Assembly (NCBI GenBank): GCA_937876095.1
Contig: CALFIE010000032.1
Span: 1-32,239, forward strand
Source: an uncultured Flavobacteriales bacterium
Lineage (GTDB): Bacteria; Bacteroidota; Bacteroidia; Flavobacteriales; Weeksellaceae
Length of the DNA stretch: 32,239 bases
Reading direction: 5' to 3'
The notes below the pieces were generated by a model. It was not told the origin of the DNA. It saw only the letters and a list, made by a program, of their open reading frames with translations, and did no database searches. A program made the translations under genes and the position numbers. Numbering within the stretch: position 1 is the first letter of the stretch; each line of letters starts with the position of its first letter. Below are positions 14,870 to 23,273 of the stretch, one piece after another.

Positions 14870-14997
14870 AACCGCAAAAAAAGCCAAAAGATTTTGATAT
14901 TTATTAGAAATTCAAAAGGATGCAAAATTGAACTTAAAACTTATGCAACTTTTTGTAATTACTTAGTTGCGAAATAACTTTTCTTTCTTTTCTGGCA
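14870..14997 (+). repeat. MITE-like repeat, copy 3 (128 bases, right end decayed)
   Basis: It starts AACCGCAAAAAAAGCCAAAA and ends CTTTTCTTTCTTTTCTGGCA, which matches the right end of copy 2 at 13 of 20 positions. It has the same length as copy 2 and shares ATTCAAAAGGATGCAAAATT and CTTATGCAAC with the other copies. With copies 1 and 2 it fills most of the 457-base gap. No gene is seen there. Confidence 0.6.
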
Positions 14998-15044
14998 AAA
15001 TAATTTTTTTTTAATAAATTAGCCATTGAAAATAAATCAAAATA

Positions 15045-15704
15045 ATGATTAAAAATCTTCTGAAAATAGGTTTCGCAAGTGTTTGTGTAGCACTATTACT
15101 GATTTCTTGCGGGAAAGATAAACCTGTAACCTCTGAAAATACGGAGGTTTTAACCACTGCAAAAGGACAATTGTACCAAGTAGATACACTCAATAGTAAA
15201 ATCGAATGGAAAGGTTATAAAATTGTGAAATCTGATCAAACTAGTCACATCGGAACTATAAAATTAGAAAGTGGGGATGTTACCATTAATAATGGTAAAC
15301 TAGAAAGCGGGAAATTTGTTGCAAATCTTGCATCTTTAGACAACACTGATTTGAAAGAAGATCATGAAAAACAAAACAAATTAGTTCAACATTTGCATAG
15401 TGCCGATTTCTTGAATGTAGAGAAATTTCCGACCGCCTCTTTTGAAATTGCAAAAATTACCGAAAACCAAACCGGAGATTACAACCAAATTTTAGACGGA
15501 AATCTCACCATCAAAGGAATTACCAAACCAGTGAGTTTCAAAGCAAACACAATGGTAAAAGATGGTGTTGTAAGCATTTCGACCGAACCAACTGATATTA
15601 ATCGAGAAGATTTTGGCATCAGTTTTCAAATTCCTGCAGAAAATGGGGTGATTAAAAATGAAATTACCCTACAAATTTCTCTAAAAGCCAATGAAACCAA
15701 TTAA
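15045..15704 (+). CDS. YceI family lipoprotein
   Basis: This 219-residue protein has a lipoprotein signal (LLKIGFASVCVALLLISCG, lipidated Cys22). A YceI lipocalin-like domain follows from about residue 42: YQVDTLNSKIEWKGYKI, SHIGTIKLESGDVTINNGKLESGKF, LKEDHEKQNKLVQHLHSADFL, EKFPTASFEI, GNLTIKGITKPVSF and DINREDFGISF. YceI domains bind hydrophobic, isoprenoid-like molecules, but the ligand here is unknown. The protein is probably anchored in a membrane facing the periplasm. It is a single gene with a terminator 25 bases after the stop. The upstream gap is filled by the MITE-like repeats. Confidence 0.95.
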   Translation: MIKNLLKIGFASVCVALLLISCGKDKPVTSENTEVLTTAKGQLYQVDTLNSKIEWKGYKIVKSDQTSHIGTIKLESGDVTINNGKLESGKFVANLASLDNTDLKEDHEKQNKLVQHLHSADFLNVEKFPTASFEIAKITENQTGDYNQILDGNLTIKGITKPVSFKANTMVKDGVVSISTEPTDINREDFGISFQIPAENGVIKNEITLQISLKANETN

Positions 15705-15728
15705 AAATTGGTGCAAAAATAATGATAG

Positions 15729-15758
15729 AAAGACATTTTTATAAATGTCTTTTTTTTG
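15729..15758 (+). terminator. Terminator of the YceI gene
   Basis: AAAGACATTT (15729-15738) pairs with AAATGTCTTT (15743-15752) and runs into a T tract. Confidence 0.8.
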
Positions 15759-15791
15759 TGAAAAGCATCACAGCATAAAGGTATTATTTAG

Positions 15792-15799
15792 TATTTTTG
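15792..15799 (+). promoter_or_regulatory. -7 element of pheS
   Basis: TATTTTTG matches TAnnTTTG 18 bases before the ATG at 15818. It rules out the longer frame that would begin at a TTG at 15797, inside the promoter. Confidence 0.55.
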
Positions 15800-15817
15800 C
15801 AAATCAATACAAAAAAA

Positions 15818-16828
15818 ATGTTACAGAAGATAGATGAATTGCTAGTTGAAGTGCAACAATTTGCATCTGCAAACAAAGATGAAATAGAGCAATTCCGTAT
15901 AAAATTCAGTGGAAAAAAAGGAATTTTGAATGATTTTTTTGAAAAATTCAAAGAAGTTCCTAATGAACAAAAGAAAGATTTTGGTCAGAAAATAAATACA
16001 CTGAAACAAGCGGTACAAAGTAAACTAGATGCATTGAAAGATGCCAATTCTAGCACCACTTCTGCAACCAAAGAAGATCTTACCAAACCAGGATTTCCAC
16101 TAGAATTGGGAACTCGACACCCGATTAATTTGGTGAAAAATAGAATTATAGAAATTTTCAAATCCATAGGTTTCGCTGTTGCAGATGGCCCTGAAATTGA
16201 AGATGATTGGCACAATTTCACTGCACTTAATTTGCCAGAATATCATCCTGCAAGAGATATGCAAGATACATTCTTTATAGAACAAAATCCTGATATTTTA
16301 CTCAGAACACATACTTCATCTGTACAAATCAGATATATGGAAGAACACCAACCTCCGATTAGAATTCTTTCACCAGGAAGAGTTTTTAGAAATGAGGCGG
16401 TTTCATCGCGTTCGCATTGTATTTTTCATCAAATTGAAGGATTGTATATTGATGAAAATGTGAGTTTTGCAGATCTGAAACAAACCATTCAGTTTTTCAC
16501 GACTGAACTTTTTGGGAAGTCAAAAATTAGAATGCGACCTTCTTATTTCCCTTTCACAGAACCAAGTGCAGAAGTAGATGTATATTGGGGACTGAATTCT
16601 GAAACGGATTACAGAATTACCAAAGGTACAGGTTGGTTAGAAATTATGGGTTGCGGAATGGTAGATCCTGCTGTTCTAAAAAATGTCAACATAGATGCCG
16701 ATAAATTTTCGGGATATGCATTCGGAATGGGAATCGAACGTATTGTGATGTTGCTGTACCAAATGAGCGACATACGACTATTTTTTGAGAATGATATTCG
16801 TACCTTGGAACAGTTCAAATCTTTATAG
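15818..16828 (+). CDS. pheS: Phenylalanine-tRNA ligase alpha subunit
   Basis: This 336-residue protein is the catalytic subunit of the heterotetrameric PheRS, which charges tRNA-Phe in the cytoplasm. The N-terminal coiled-coil region (residues 1-85, with FRIKFSGKKGILNDFFEKFKEVP) is followed by the class II core. Motif 1 begins at GTRHPIN (about residue 97), motif 2 has GRVFRNEAVSSRSHCIFHQIEG, GWLEIMGCGMVDP follows, and motif 3 has FGMGIERIVMLLYQ. Length is typical. The beta subunit gene (pheT) is not adjacent, and a converging terminator follows immediately. Separation of pheS and pheT is common in Bacteroidota. Confidence 0.97.
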   Translation: MLQKIDELLVEVQQFASANKDEIEQFRIKFSGKKGILNDFFEKFKEVPNEQKKDFGQKINTLKQAVQSKLDALKDANSSTTSATKEDLTKPGFPLELGTRHPINLVKNRIIEIFKSIGFAVADGPEIEDDWHNFTALNLPEYHPARDMQDTFFIEQNPDILLRTHTSSVQIRYMEEHQPPIRILSPGRVFRNEAVSSRSHCIFHQIEGLYIDENVSFADLKQTIQFFTTELFGKSKIRMRPSYFPFTEPSAEVDVYWGLNSETDYRITKGTGWLEIMGCGMVDPAVLKNVNIDADKFSGYAFGMGIERIVMLLYQMSDIRLFFENDIRTLEQFKSL

Positions 16829-16835
16829 AAAATTA

Positions 16836-16867
16836 AAAACGCTTTCAAAATTTTTTGAAAGCGTTTT
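16836..16867. terminator. Bidirectional terminator between pheS and the DUF5916 gene
   Basis: AAAACGCTTTCAAAA (16836-16850) and TTTTGAAAGCGTTTT (16853-16867) form a perfect 15-base stem with T tracts on both strands. It lies between two converging genes. Confidence 0.9.
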
Positions 16868-16877
16868 TTTTTGTGAT

Positions 16878-19304
16878 TTATTTCGATTTTTTAAACCAAT
16901 TTTTGGCTCGGTTGTAATCTATAAAATAGGTAATTCTCAGCGATAGATTGTTGGCAATAGGTTCATCAAACATTCTTTTGATGTTTTCAGAATAATTCAT
17001 TCCAGAAATGGGCAAGAAATTGTTCACTGCATTTCGGTACATCAAGGTTAATTGAGAACCAGGTGCAAACCACCAAGAATAGCGTAAATCCAGATTCCAC
17101 GCATTGAAGGTGGTGTCATCTGAACTGAAATTAGAATTGCTTACCAAACTACCATCTTGTTGCAAATTATAGAAATTATGGTATGCTACATCTGAAAAAT
17201 AATGTCTGAATGCTAAATTAATCATCATCTTATTATTAAATGTATATTGTGATGAGATTGAGTTCACAATGCTTCTGACATCTCTATTACCTATAAAAAT
17301 TTCACCAGTGCTAGAATCGTTGCCTGCAAATCCTTTATCATTAAAATTTTTATTAAAATTACCATTGTAATTTACTGAAAAATGGTCAGAAAATCGGTAT
17401 TTCATAAAGGTAGAAATTGCGTAACTATATCTATTTTTTTCTGTGGTGAAAGTATTATCAAAATTGATGTTGTAATAGAATTTTTTTCTAGAATCAGATT
17501 CGTACCAAGCCCAATATTCATAAGTTGCAGGTACATTTAGATGTCTGCCAAAAGTTCTAGGTTCGTAGATGTCGTTTTCACCAAAAGGTGTTGCATAAAA
17601 TCCGGCTCCGTAAGATTGAAATTTCTTGTTTGTAATATTCAAATTTCCATTCAAATTGAATAGGTAGAAAATGGCTGGTTCTATTCTTCTTTTGTAATTG
17701 ACACTCATATTAAAATTTAGATTATTGATATTTCCTTTTGGTTGAAGATATCGATAACTGTAGTTGTTGTACACCGCAAAATAATTGGTAGGACCAGTGT
17801 AACCCAAATCATCTACATTGTAATTTTTGTCTACATAATCTAAATACGTCCCAAATCTGTTTTTACCAGAAGTTTTGTTGATTCCACCAAAAGCATTCAA
17901 TCCAAATTTGGTATTTTGGTCAAAAACCCAACTTCCTTTGGTTCTGCCGCTAAATTTGTAGGTATTTTTTTTGTTGGCAATTTCGTAGGTAATTGCAGAA
18001 GCATTCGCATCTCTGAAATCGCCACTTCTCATCGTATTGGTATTTACAAAACCAATAGAAGAGTTTTCGCCAAAACGCTGATCCAGAACCAATACATTGT
18101 AATTAGCAGTAGGTTCTAGCAATTCTTTGCGGAACAAATTAGTATCAGGATTGTATAATTTGGCTTCGGTTTTTTTGGTAATTGCATTGAAAACGCCTAT
18201 TCCTAAACCTTTTTTGGTTCTTCCAGAAATTTTGGTAGCATTCAGTAATTTCACTTTTGCAGGATTTTCTACAACCGTTTCATTTCCTGTTGTTTCGGGC
18301 GATCTTGATGGACTTCCGCCAATTCTTCTGGAATAGAACAAGTCACCCATACTGAAAAGTTCGGTTCCTTCTGTAAAAAAAGGGCGCTGTTCCTGATACA
18401 TTTGTTCAAAAGGTCCCAAATTGAGCACCGTTGCATCAAAATTGGCTTGTCCGAAATCTGGAATCAAAGTGGTGTCAAGTGTAAAAGCTTCGTTGATGCC
18501 GTATTTCACGTCCATTCCGCCATTTACATTGGTTGTAGTAGTACCGTTATAATTATTGAGGTAAGTTGAAAAATAAGGTGAAAACGATAGCCTAATTGGT
18601 GGTTGTATGTTTTCTATATTTTCTAAAAGTCCGTCGTAGAGCAAGTAAGTGCCTTTTTTGTTATCTACAAAATTCCAAGTGAGGTTTTGGTTGGTTTTCT
18701 GAATAATTCGCATAATATTCAAACCCCAAGTTTGTTTTTGGGTTTTAGAAAACCGGAGTTCAGAGTAGGGAATTTTCATTTCTACATTCCAACCTTTATC
18801 GGTAATTTTCACACCAGAATACCAAATAGCATTCCAAGAAAAATCATCATTTTGATTAGTATAAATTTTGGAATCTGCTTGTACACCAGAAGCTTGCACT
18901 ATGAATAGCATCCCTTGTTGTTTGTCGTTATATCCATTTATTGAAACGCCAATTGCATCATCATTCCCGAAATTGTCTCTTTCGGTGAGTTCTTTTGCAA
19001 TATTTTCGGGATGTGGATCTTGCATTTCTATCCCGAAATAAATTCCGGTATTATCGTACAGAATTTTTACTTGTGTTTTGAATTCTGATGGTTCTGGTAT
19101 ACCATTGTTGGGATTTCTCTCAACAAAATTTTTTGCAATGGGAGCTGTTTTCCATTCCTCTTCATCTAAAATTCCATCTATTTTTAAGGTCGTATTGATT
19201 CTAGTTGCAGAAATTTTTTTGCGAGAAATAGAGTCAGTTTCGGTTTTCTGGCTATAGAAAATACTGAAAATAAAGATCAAGGATAGGCGCAGAATACGAT
19301 TCAT
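16878..19304 (-). CDS. DUF5916 outer-membrane protein with N-terminal CBM9-like domain
   Basis: This 808-residue protein has a signal peptide (MNRILRLSLIFIFSIFYS). A carbohydrate-binding-family-9-like domain occupies about residues 30-230: TTLKIDGILDEEEWKTAP, VKILYDNTGIYFGIEM, DDAIGVSINGYNDKQ and WNVEMKIPYSELRFSK. A long DUF5916 region follows with MDVKYGINEAFTLDTTLIPDFGQ and many alternating aromatic strands, ending in a C-terminal strand. This suggests an outer-membrane beta-barrel. The family is common in Bacteroidota and its biochemical role is unknown. Full length is as expected (about 750-850). It is a single gene with a shared bidirectional terminator. Confidence 0.93.
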   Translation of the reverse strand: MNRILRLSLIFIFSIFYSQKTETDSISRKKISATRINTTLKIDGILDEEEWKTAPIAKNFVERNPNNGIPEPSEFKTQVKILYDNTGIYFGIEMQDPHPENIAKELTERDNFGNDDAIGVSINGYNDKQQGMLFIVQASGVQADSKIYTNQNDDFSWNAIWYSGVKITDKGWNVEMKIPYSELRFSKTQKQTWGLNIMRIIQKTNQNLTWNFVDNKKGTYLLYDGLLENIENIQPPIRLSFSPYFSTYLNNYNGTTTTNVNGGMDVKYGINEAFTLDTTLIPDFGQANFDATVLNLGPFEQMYQEQRPFFTEGTELFSMGDLFYSRRIGGSPSRSPETTGNETVVENPAKVKLLNATKISGRTKKGLGIGVFNAITKKTEAKLYNPDTNLFRKELLEPTANYNVLVLDQRFGENSSIGFVNTNTMRSGDFRDANASAITYEIANKKNTYKFSGRTKGSWVFDQNTKFGLNAFGGINKTSGKNRFGTYLDYVDKNYNVDDLGYTGPTNYFAVYNNYSYRYLQPKGNINNLNFNMSVNYKRRIEPAIFYLFNLNGNLNITNKKFQSYGAGFYATPFGENDIYEPRTFGRHLNVPATYEYWAWYESDSRKKFYYNINFDNTFTTEKNRYSYAISTFMKYRFSDHFSVNYNGNFNKNFNDKGFAGNDSSTGEIFIGNRDVRSIVNSISSQYTFNNKMMINLAFRHYFSDVAYHNFYNLQQDGSLVSNSNFSSDDTTFNAWNLDLRYSWWFAPGSQLTLMYRNAVNNFLPISGMNYSENIKRMFDEPIANNLSLRITYFIDYNRAKNWFKKSK

Positions 19305-19397
19305 AATGAAGAAGTTTTTTTTATAAGTTGCAGTTTTGGTGAAATTGTTTCAAGTAAGACAATTTATTTTGTAAAAATAGTACACGAAGCAACAAAA

Positions 19398-19419
19398 AAA
19401 CCAACAAATTTGTTGGTTT
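19398..19419 (-). terminator. Terminator of the DUF3108 gene
   Basis: AAACCAACAAA/TTTGTTGGTTT is a perfect 22-base palindrome 24 bases after the stop, with a T tract on the minus strand. Confidence 0.75.
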
Positions 19420-19442
19420 ATACTGATAATCAATGAGTTATT

Positions 19443-20204
19443 TTATTTAAAATTCAAAAGAAATTTGTTGTTGGCATATTCTTCTAGATCTGCTTTCAGT
19501 GATCCAACTGCCAATTCTGCTTTCATTGCAATCGGAATATGGTTTTGATCATTGGTAACCCACATTGTTACACCTTCTTCTTCTTTGAAGACTCTTCCGC
19601 TCATTACTGATGGAATTATTTTTAAACAATCAATTTTTCCAAATTTGGTTTTTACGGTTTCTACACCTGCAACTTTTAGCATAAAAGGATAGGATTCATC
19701 ATCTATCCAAACATTCATTTTCACGACGCTACCAACTTTGAATTTAGAATTATCCAAACTTCTTAAATAATAGAAAGAGGAAATCATATCCTGAATTCCT
19801 TTCATAGTTTTAAAATTTTTAGATGTTTTTTCAATTTTATCGGTCAAAACCAAGGTTTGATTGTTATGGTTAAAAGAGGTCTCAAAATGTCTTCTGTAGC
19901 CACCTTCAGATACATTTCTTACGTAATAACTTGGTAATGAAGTTGCGGTGTCTATATAACTCTCATACACATCATCTACTTTGAAAAAAGCACGCACTGC
20001 TCCTGTACTTTTGCCAACTCCACTTACTCGCAAATGTGGTTTCCCGCCATAACTTATTAAGCTGGAAGTAAGCGTTGCACTACCTGCAGTTAAGAAACCG
20101 TAGTGTATTCTATAGACCAGTTTTTCACCGTTGCTGATGTTGTTGATTTGTGAAATTCCCATCACAGAAATCAGAAGTACAACTATTTGAAATATTTTTC
20201 TCAT
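19443..20204 (-). CDS. DUF3108 domain-containing secreted protein
   Basis: This 253-residue protein has a signal peptide, MRKIFQIVVLLISVMGISQ. The mature part fits DUF3108: GEKLVYRIHYGFLTAGSATL, RVSGVGKSTGAVRAFFKVDDVYESYID, RNVSEGGYRRHFETSFNH, IQDMISSFYYLRS, VWIDDESYPFMLKVAGVETVKTKFGKIDCLKI and MWVTNDQNHIPIAMKAELAVGS. This is probably a periplasmic or outer-membrane-associated beta-rich protein of unknown function. I chose the ATG at 20204. An in-frame ATG at 20258 would sit inside the palindrome and promoter. A 20-base perfect-arm palindrome overlaps the likely transcription start, so the gene is probably controlled by a dimeric DNA-binding protein. Confidence 0.88.
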   Translation of the reverse strand: MRKIFQIVVLLISVMGISQINNISNGEKLVYRIHYGFLTAGSATLTSSLISYGGKPHLRVSGVGKSTGAVRAFFKVDDVYESYIDTATSLPSYYVRNVSEGGYRRHFETSFNHNNQTLVLTDKIEKTSKNFKTMKGIQDMISSFYYLRSLDNSKFKVGSVVKMNVWIDDESYPFMLKVAGVETVKTKFGKIDCLKIIPSVMSGRVFKEEEGVTMWVTNDQNHIPIAMKAELAVGSLKADLEEYANNKFLLNFK

Positions 20205-20238
20205 TGTTAATATGTTTTTTTTAATAGAGGCAAAAATG

Positions 20239-20258
20239 TTGCCAAATATTTTTGGCAA
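20239..20258. promoter_or_regulatory. Palindromic operator over the DUF3108 transcription start
   Basis: TTGCCAAATATTTTTGGCAA has perfect 8-base arms (TTGCCAAA/TTTGGCAA) around TATT. It overlaps the downstream end of the -7 box at 20256-20263 and covers the expected start point. The regulator is unknown. Confidence 0.55.
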
Positions 20259-20263
20259 ATATA
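20256..20263 (-). promoter_or_regulatory. -7 element of the DUF3108 gene
   Basis: TATATTTG on the minus strand matches TAnnTTTG, 51 bases before the ATG at 20204. Confidence 0.5.
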
Positions 20264-20328
20264 CAAAATACCAAAAAAAATATAACGGAATGTGATTCTG
20301 GTTACGTATACAACCGTGTAAAAATTCT

Positions 20329-20336
20329 TATCTTTG
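20329..20336 (+). promoter_or_regulatory. -7 element of the ferredoxin reductase gene
   Basis: TATCTTTG matches TAnnTTTG and lies 62 bases before the ATG at 20399. The leader between shows no clear structured element. Confidence 0.5.
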
Positions 20337-20398
20337 CACGCAAATTGTTTCATTTGGTTGAGTAACAAAGACTTGACCGCCAAATTAAATTTTATTGA

Positions 20399-21451
20399 AT
20401 GATTTCTACTGATATTCTACTAATTGGAGCCGGACCAACCGGACTTTTTGCTGTTTTCGAAGCAGGTTTACTCAAACTGAAATGCCATATTATAGATGCA
20501 TTGCCACAACCAGGTGGTCAATTGGCAGAATTGTATCCCAAAAAACCGATTTTTGATATACCAGGTTATCCAGCAATCAATGCAGGTGAATTGGTAGATA
20601 ATTTGATGGAGCAAATCAAGCAGTTTCAACCGGGATTTACTTTGGGTGAAACCGCTAAAACACTCAAAAAATTAGAAGACGGTACTTTTGAAGTGATTAC
20701 CAATAAAGGAACTGTGCATCACGCAAAAGTGGTGGCAATTGCAGGAGGTTTAGGAACTTTTGAACCAAGAAAACCTTTGCTTGACAATATTGCCCAGTTC
20801 GAAGAAAATGGCGTGGAATATTTTGTAAAAAATCCTGAACAGTTCCGAGATAAAAATATAGTAATTGCAGGTGGTGGTGATTCTGCTCTAGATTGGAGTA
20901 TTTTTCTGTCTAATGTAGCAAAATCGGTAACACTGATTCACCGTAGAAACGAGTTCAGAGGTGCACTAGATTCCGTAGAAAAAGTGCAAGAACTAAAAAA
21001 TGCAGGTAAAATCACAATGCTGACTCCTGCAGAAGTGGTTGGATTAAAAGGGAACGACCATCTAGAAGTAATTACCGTAGATCAAGAAGGGAATATTTTT
21101 GACATAGAAACCGATTTTTTCATTCCACTTTTTGGCTTGACTCCCAAATTAGGTGATTTGGCAAATTGGGGTTTAGAAATAGAGAAAAATGCAATCGTGG
21201 TAAACAATGCGCTTGATTACCAAACCAATATAGAAGGAGTGTATGCAATTGGTGATATCAATACCTATCCCGGAAAATTGAAACTGATTTTATGTGGATT
21301 TCACGAGGCAACACTGATGTGTCAAAGTGCATACAACCGCATCAATCCAGGAAAAAAATATGTACTGAAATATACCACTGTAAGTGGAGTAGATGGTTTT
21401 GATGGTTCCAGAAAAGAAGCAGAAAAACAAGTGGTAAAGAAGATTGAGTAG
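20399..21451 (+). CDS. Ferredoxin-NADP+ reductase, thioredoxin reductase-like type
   Basis: This 350-residue flavoprotein has an N-terminal FAD-binding GAGPTG (residues 10-15), the QPGGQLAELYPKKPIFDIPGYP segment typical of TrxB-like FNRs, and a second dinucleotide fold with GGGDSALDW near residue 157. HRRNEFRGA follows for NADPH phosphate contact, then GVYAIGDINTYPGKLKLI. It lacks the CxxC redox motif of true thioredoxin reductases, which supports the YumC-like ferredoxin reductase class. A 2Fe-2S ferredoxin gene follows 137 bases downstream, so the two likely form an NADPH to FAD to 2Fe-2S electron chain. The terminal electron acceptor is not in the window. Confidence 0.93.
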   Translation: MISTDILLIGAGPTGLFAVFEAGLLKLKCHIIDALPQPGGQLAELYPKKPIFDIPGYPAINAGELVDNLMEQIKQFQPGFTLGETAKTLKKLEDGTFEVITNKGTVHHAKVVAIAGGLGTFEPRKPLLDNIAQFEENGVEYFVKNPEQFRDKNIVIAGGGDSALDWSIFLSNVAKSVTLIHRRNEFRGALDSVEKVQELKNAGKITMLTPAEVVGLKGNDHLEVITVDQEGNIFDIETDFFIPLFGLTPKLGDLANWGLEIEKNAIVVNNALDYQTNIEGVYAIGDINTYPGKLKLILCGFHEATLMCQSAYNRINPGKKYVLKYTTVSGVDGFDGSRKEAEKQVVKKIE

Positions 21452-21456
21452 TGCAG

Positions 21457-21503
21457 GAAGTCGGAAGAATGGAGTTGGGAGTTGGAAGAATGAAGTTGGA
21501 AGT
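21457..21503 (+). repeat. GGAAGAATGGAG tandem word repeat
   Basis: GAAGTCGGAAGAATGGAGTT is followed at once by GAGTTGGAAGAATGAAGTTG. These are two imperfect copies of a ~23-base row directly after the reductase stop and inside the reductase-ferredoxin spacer. The words are shared with 12987-13015 (other strand) and with polA at 29551-29590. Confidence 0.6.
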
Positions 21504-21588
21504 TTTCTATTTTCGGTATAATCAAACCTTTTAAAACTAATTCAAACAAAATCAAACCACAAAAACCACCTCAAACAAAAAAATAAAA

Positions 21589-21921
21589 ATGGCAGAAGAT
21601 ATTCAATTAAAAATAATAGATAGAAATGGTGATTTGCATGAAGTAATTGCACCAACTGATATGTCTATGAATTTAATGGAGGTAATTCGCTCCTACGAAT
21701 TGGCAGAAGAAGGTACAATTGGAGTTTGTGGCGGAATAGCAATGTGCGCGTCTTGTCAGGTTTATGTATTGAATGAAATTCCGCTTCCTGAAATGCGAGA
21801 TGAAGAAGAAGCCATGCTTTCTGAAGCATACAATGTACAACCAAACAGCAGATTAGGTTGCCAAATTCACATCACCGAAGAAATTGATGGGTTAGAAGTG
21901 CAATTAGCACCTTATGAATAG
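21589..21921 (+). CDS. 2Fe-2S ferredoxin, adrenodoxin type
   Basis: This 110-residue ferredoxin has four ligands spaced C47-x5-C53-x2-C56-x34-C91 (GVCGGIAMCASCQVYV, SRLGCQIH), the adrenodoxin/ISC-ferredoxin pattern. The acidic segment LPEMRDEEEAMLSEAYNV is the usual partner-docking helix region. The length is typical. It follows the ferredoxin reductase gene and probably receives electrons from it. Its targets may be Fe-S cluster assembly, a cytochrome P450 or an oxygenase, and cannot be chosen here. Its end faces the exonuclease gene with only 17 bases between and no visible terminator. Confidence 0.95.
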   Translation: MAEDIQLKIIDRNGDLHEVIAPTDMSMNLMEVIRSYELAEEGTIGVCGGIAMCASCQVYVLNEIPLPEMRDEEEAMLSEAYNVQPNSRLGCQIHITEEIDGLEVQLAPYE

Positions 21922-21938
21922 GTTTTTTACAAAAATTT

Positions 21939-22493
21939 CTACAAAATTTTCAAATTATTTTTAAAATAATCGTCGATTTCTTGGTTTCTGGTAATCATCA
22001 GTCGGTCAAATCCTAAGAGCGCAATTTTGGCACAAACTTCTGCATCTGCACCAGCTCTGTGATGTGTGAATTCTATCTGATGTTGGTTCGCCAAATTTTT
22101 CAGTCCGTAACTTTTCAGATTTTTCCAGGATTTTTTAGCAATTTGTATGCTGCAGAGATAATTGATTTTCGGTTTGAACAAGCCATAATAATCCAAACAA
22201 CCACGCAAAACCGAGGCATCAAAACTTGCATTGTGAGCAATCAGTAGATTTCGGTAGAGTAGTTCTTCTGTTTCGTACCAAATTTCATCAAAAGTAGGAG
22301 CATCTGCAACATCTGCAGGTTCTATACCATGAATTGCTACATTGTGACGATTAAAATAAGGGAAACTCGGCGGTTTTATTAGCCAAGTTTTGGTGGTTAC
22401 AATTTGGGAGTTTTCTACCACGCAAATGCCCATTTCACAGGCAGAATTTCGCTCATAGGTTGCGGTTTCAAAATCGATGGCGCAAAAATTCAT
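21939..22493 (-). CDS. DEDDh 3'-5' exonuclease (DnaQ-like)
   Basis: This 184-residue protein has exonuclease motif I CAIDFETAT with D7 and E9, motif II LIAHNASFDASVL, and motif III HHRAGADAEVCA with the proton-abstracting histidine and the last aspartate. It resembles stand-alone DnaQ/epsilon-like exonucleases that trim DNA or RNA 3' ends. No polymerase domain or UvrC-type fusion is present. Its start overlaps the stop of the upstream hydrolase by one base (TAATG on the minus strand), which implies coupled translation at the end of the minus-strand operon. Confidence 0.92.
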   Translation of the reverse strand: MNFCAIDFETATYERNSACEMGICVVENSQIVTTKTWLIKPPSFPYFNRHNVAIHGIEPADVADAPTFDEIWYETEELLYRNLLIAHNASFDASVLRGCLDYYGLFKPKINYLCSIQIAKKSWKNLKSYGLKNLANQHQIEFTHHRAGADAEVCAKIALLGFDRLMITRNQEIDDYFKNNLKIL

Positions 22494-23260
22494 TATTTCA
22501 AAATTTTGGCTAATTCTTGCTGAAACTTTTCGTATTTCACCAAATCATCGTGACTGCCACCTTTAATTTCAATAAAATTTTTGGGAATTTTTGGTTGGTG
22601 TTTTTCAAATTGGGCAAACAATTTTTTTCCTGATTTTATTGGGACTACCAAATCTCTCGTTCCGTGGAAATGATAGAGCGGAACCTGCACTTTCTGTATA
22701 TGCACATTAGATAAAAAATGATAGGTAACTTTTGCAGACAATTGGTTGGTAAGAAAACTAGGAATCCAACGATTTGCCATATCTTGCAGATTGAAAAACG
22801 TACATTCCAAAATCACCATTTTCGGAAAATTTTCACTCGCTATTTTGGTCGCAAAAGCACCTCCTAAACTTCTACCATAGAGAATAATTTGTTCTTCTGA
22901 ATAATTTTTTTTCAAAAAATTATAACAAAATTGGGCATCTGTAAATAAGTATTCTTCGGTTCTTGCACCGGTACTTTTGCCATAACCACGATAATCATAC
23001 ACCAAAACATCGTACCCAAATTTGGTAAAACTTCCTGCAATTTTTCCCCATCTGTGAAGGTTGTCTGCATTGCCATGGAAATACAGAATTACGCCTTTTG
23101 GATTTTCTATTTTGAAGTGGAGCGCATTGATTCTTCCACCAAAATCGGTTTCAAAAAAATATTCTTCAAAATTTTGTAAAAATTGAAACTGATAGGTTTC
23201 TTGCAAACTGATAGGCAAAAAAACCACCTTTTCTTGAAAATATTGAAGAATTTTGGTCAT
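22493..23260 (-). CDS. Alpha/beta hydrolase, soluble paralogue
   Basis: This 255-residue hydrolase has an oxyanion-loop HGN (residues 62-64) in VILYFHGNADNLHRWG, then YDVLVYDYRGYGKSTGARTE and the nucleophile elbow YGRSLGG with Ser131. The acid is in HGTRDLVVP and the histidine in KGGSHDDLV. It resembles the BEM46/ABHD13-like peptidase_S9-type hydrolases. No signal peptide is evident. The gene immediately upstream encodes a membrane-anchored paralogue with the same order of motifs, so the pair arose by tandem duplication. The substrate is unknown. Position after acyltransferase and glycosyltransferase genes suggests a lipid ester or acylated glycan. Confidence 0.9.
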   Translation of the reverse strand: MTKILQYFQEKVVFLPISLQETYQFQFLQNFEEYFFETDFGGRINALHFKIENPKGVILYFHGNADNLHRWGKIAGSFTKFGYDVLVYDYRGYGKSTGARTEEYLFTDAQFCYNFLKKNYSEEQIILYGRSLGGAFATKIASENFPKMVILECTFFNLQDMANRWIPSFLTNQLSAKVTYHFLSNVHIQKVQVPLYHFHGTRDLVVPIKSGKKLFAQFEKHQPKIPKNFIEIKGGSHDDLVKYEKFQQELAKILK

Positions 23261-23273
23261 ATATTTTTGCTTT

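Noticed and set aside
14639..14997. CRISPR array
   Set aside because: Repeats are about 128 bases, of unequal spacing and partly inverted, with no short uniform spacers and no cas genes.
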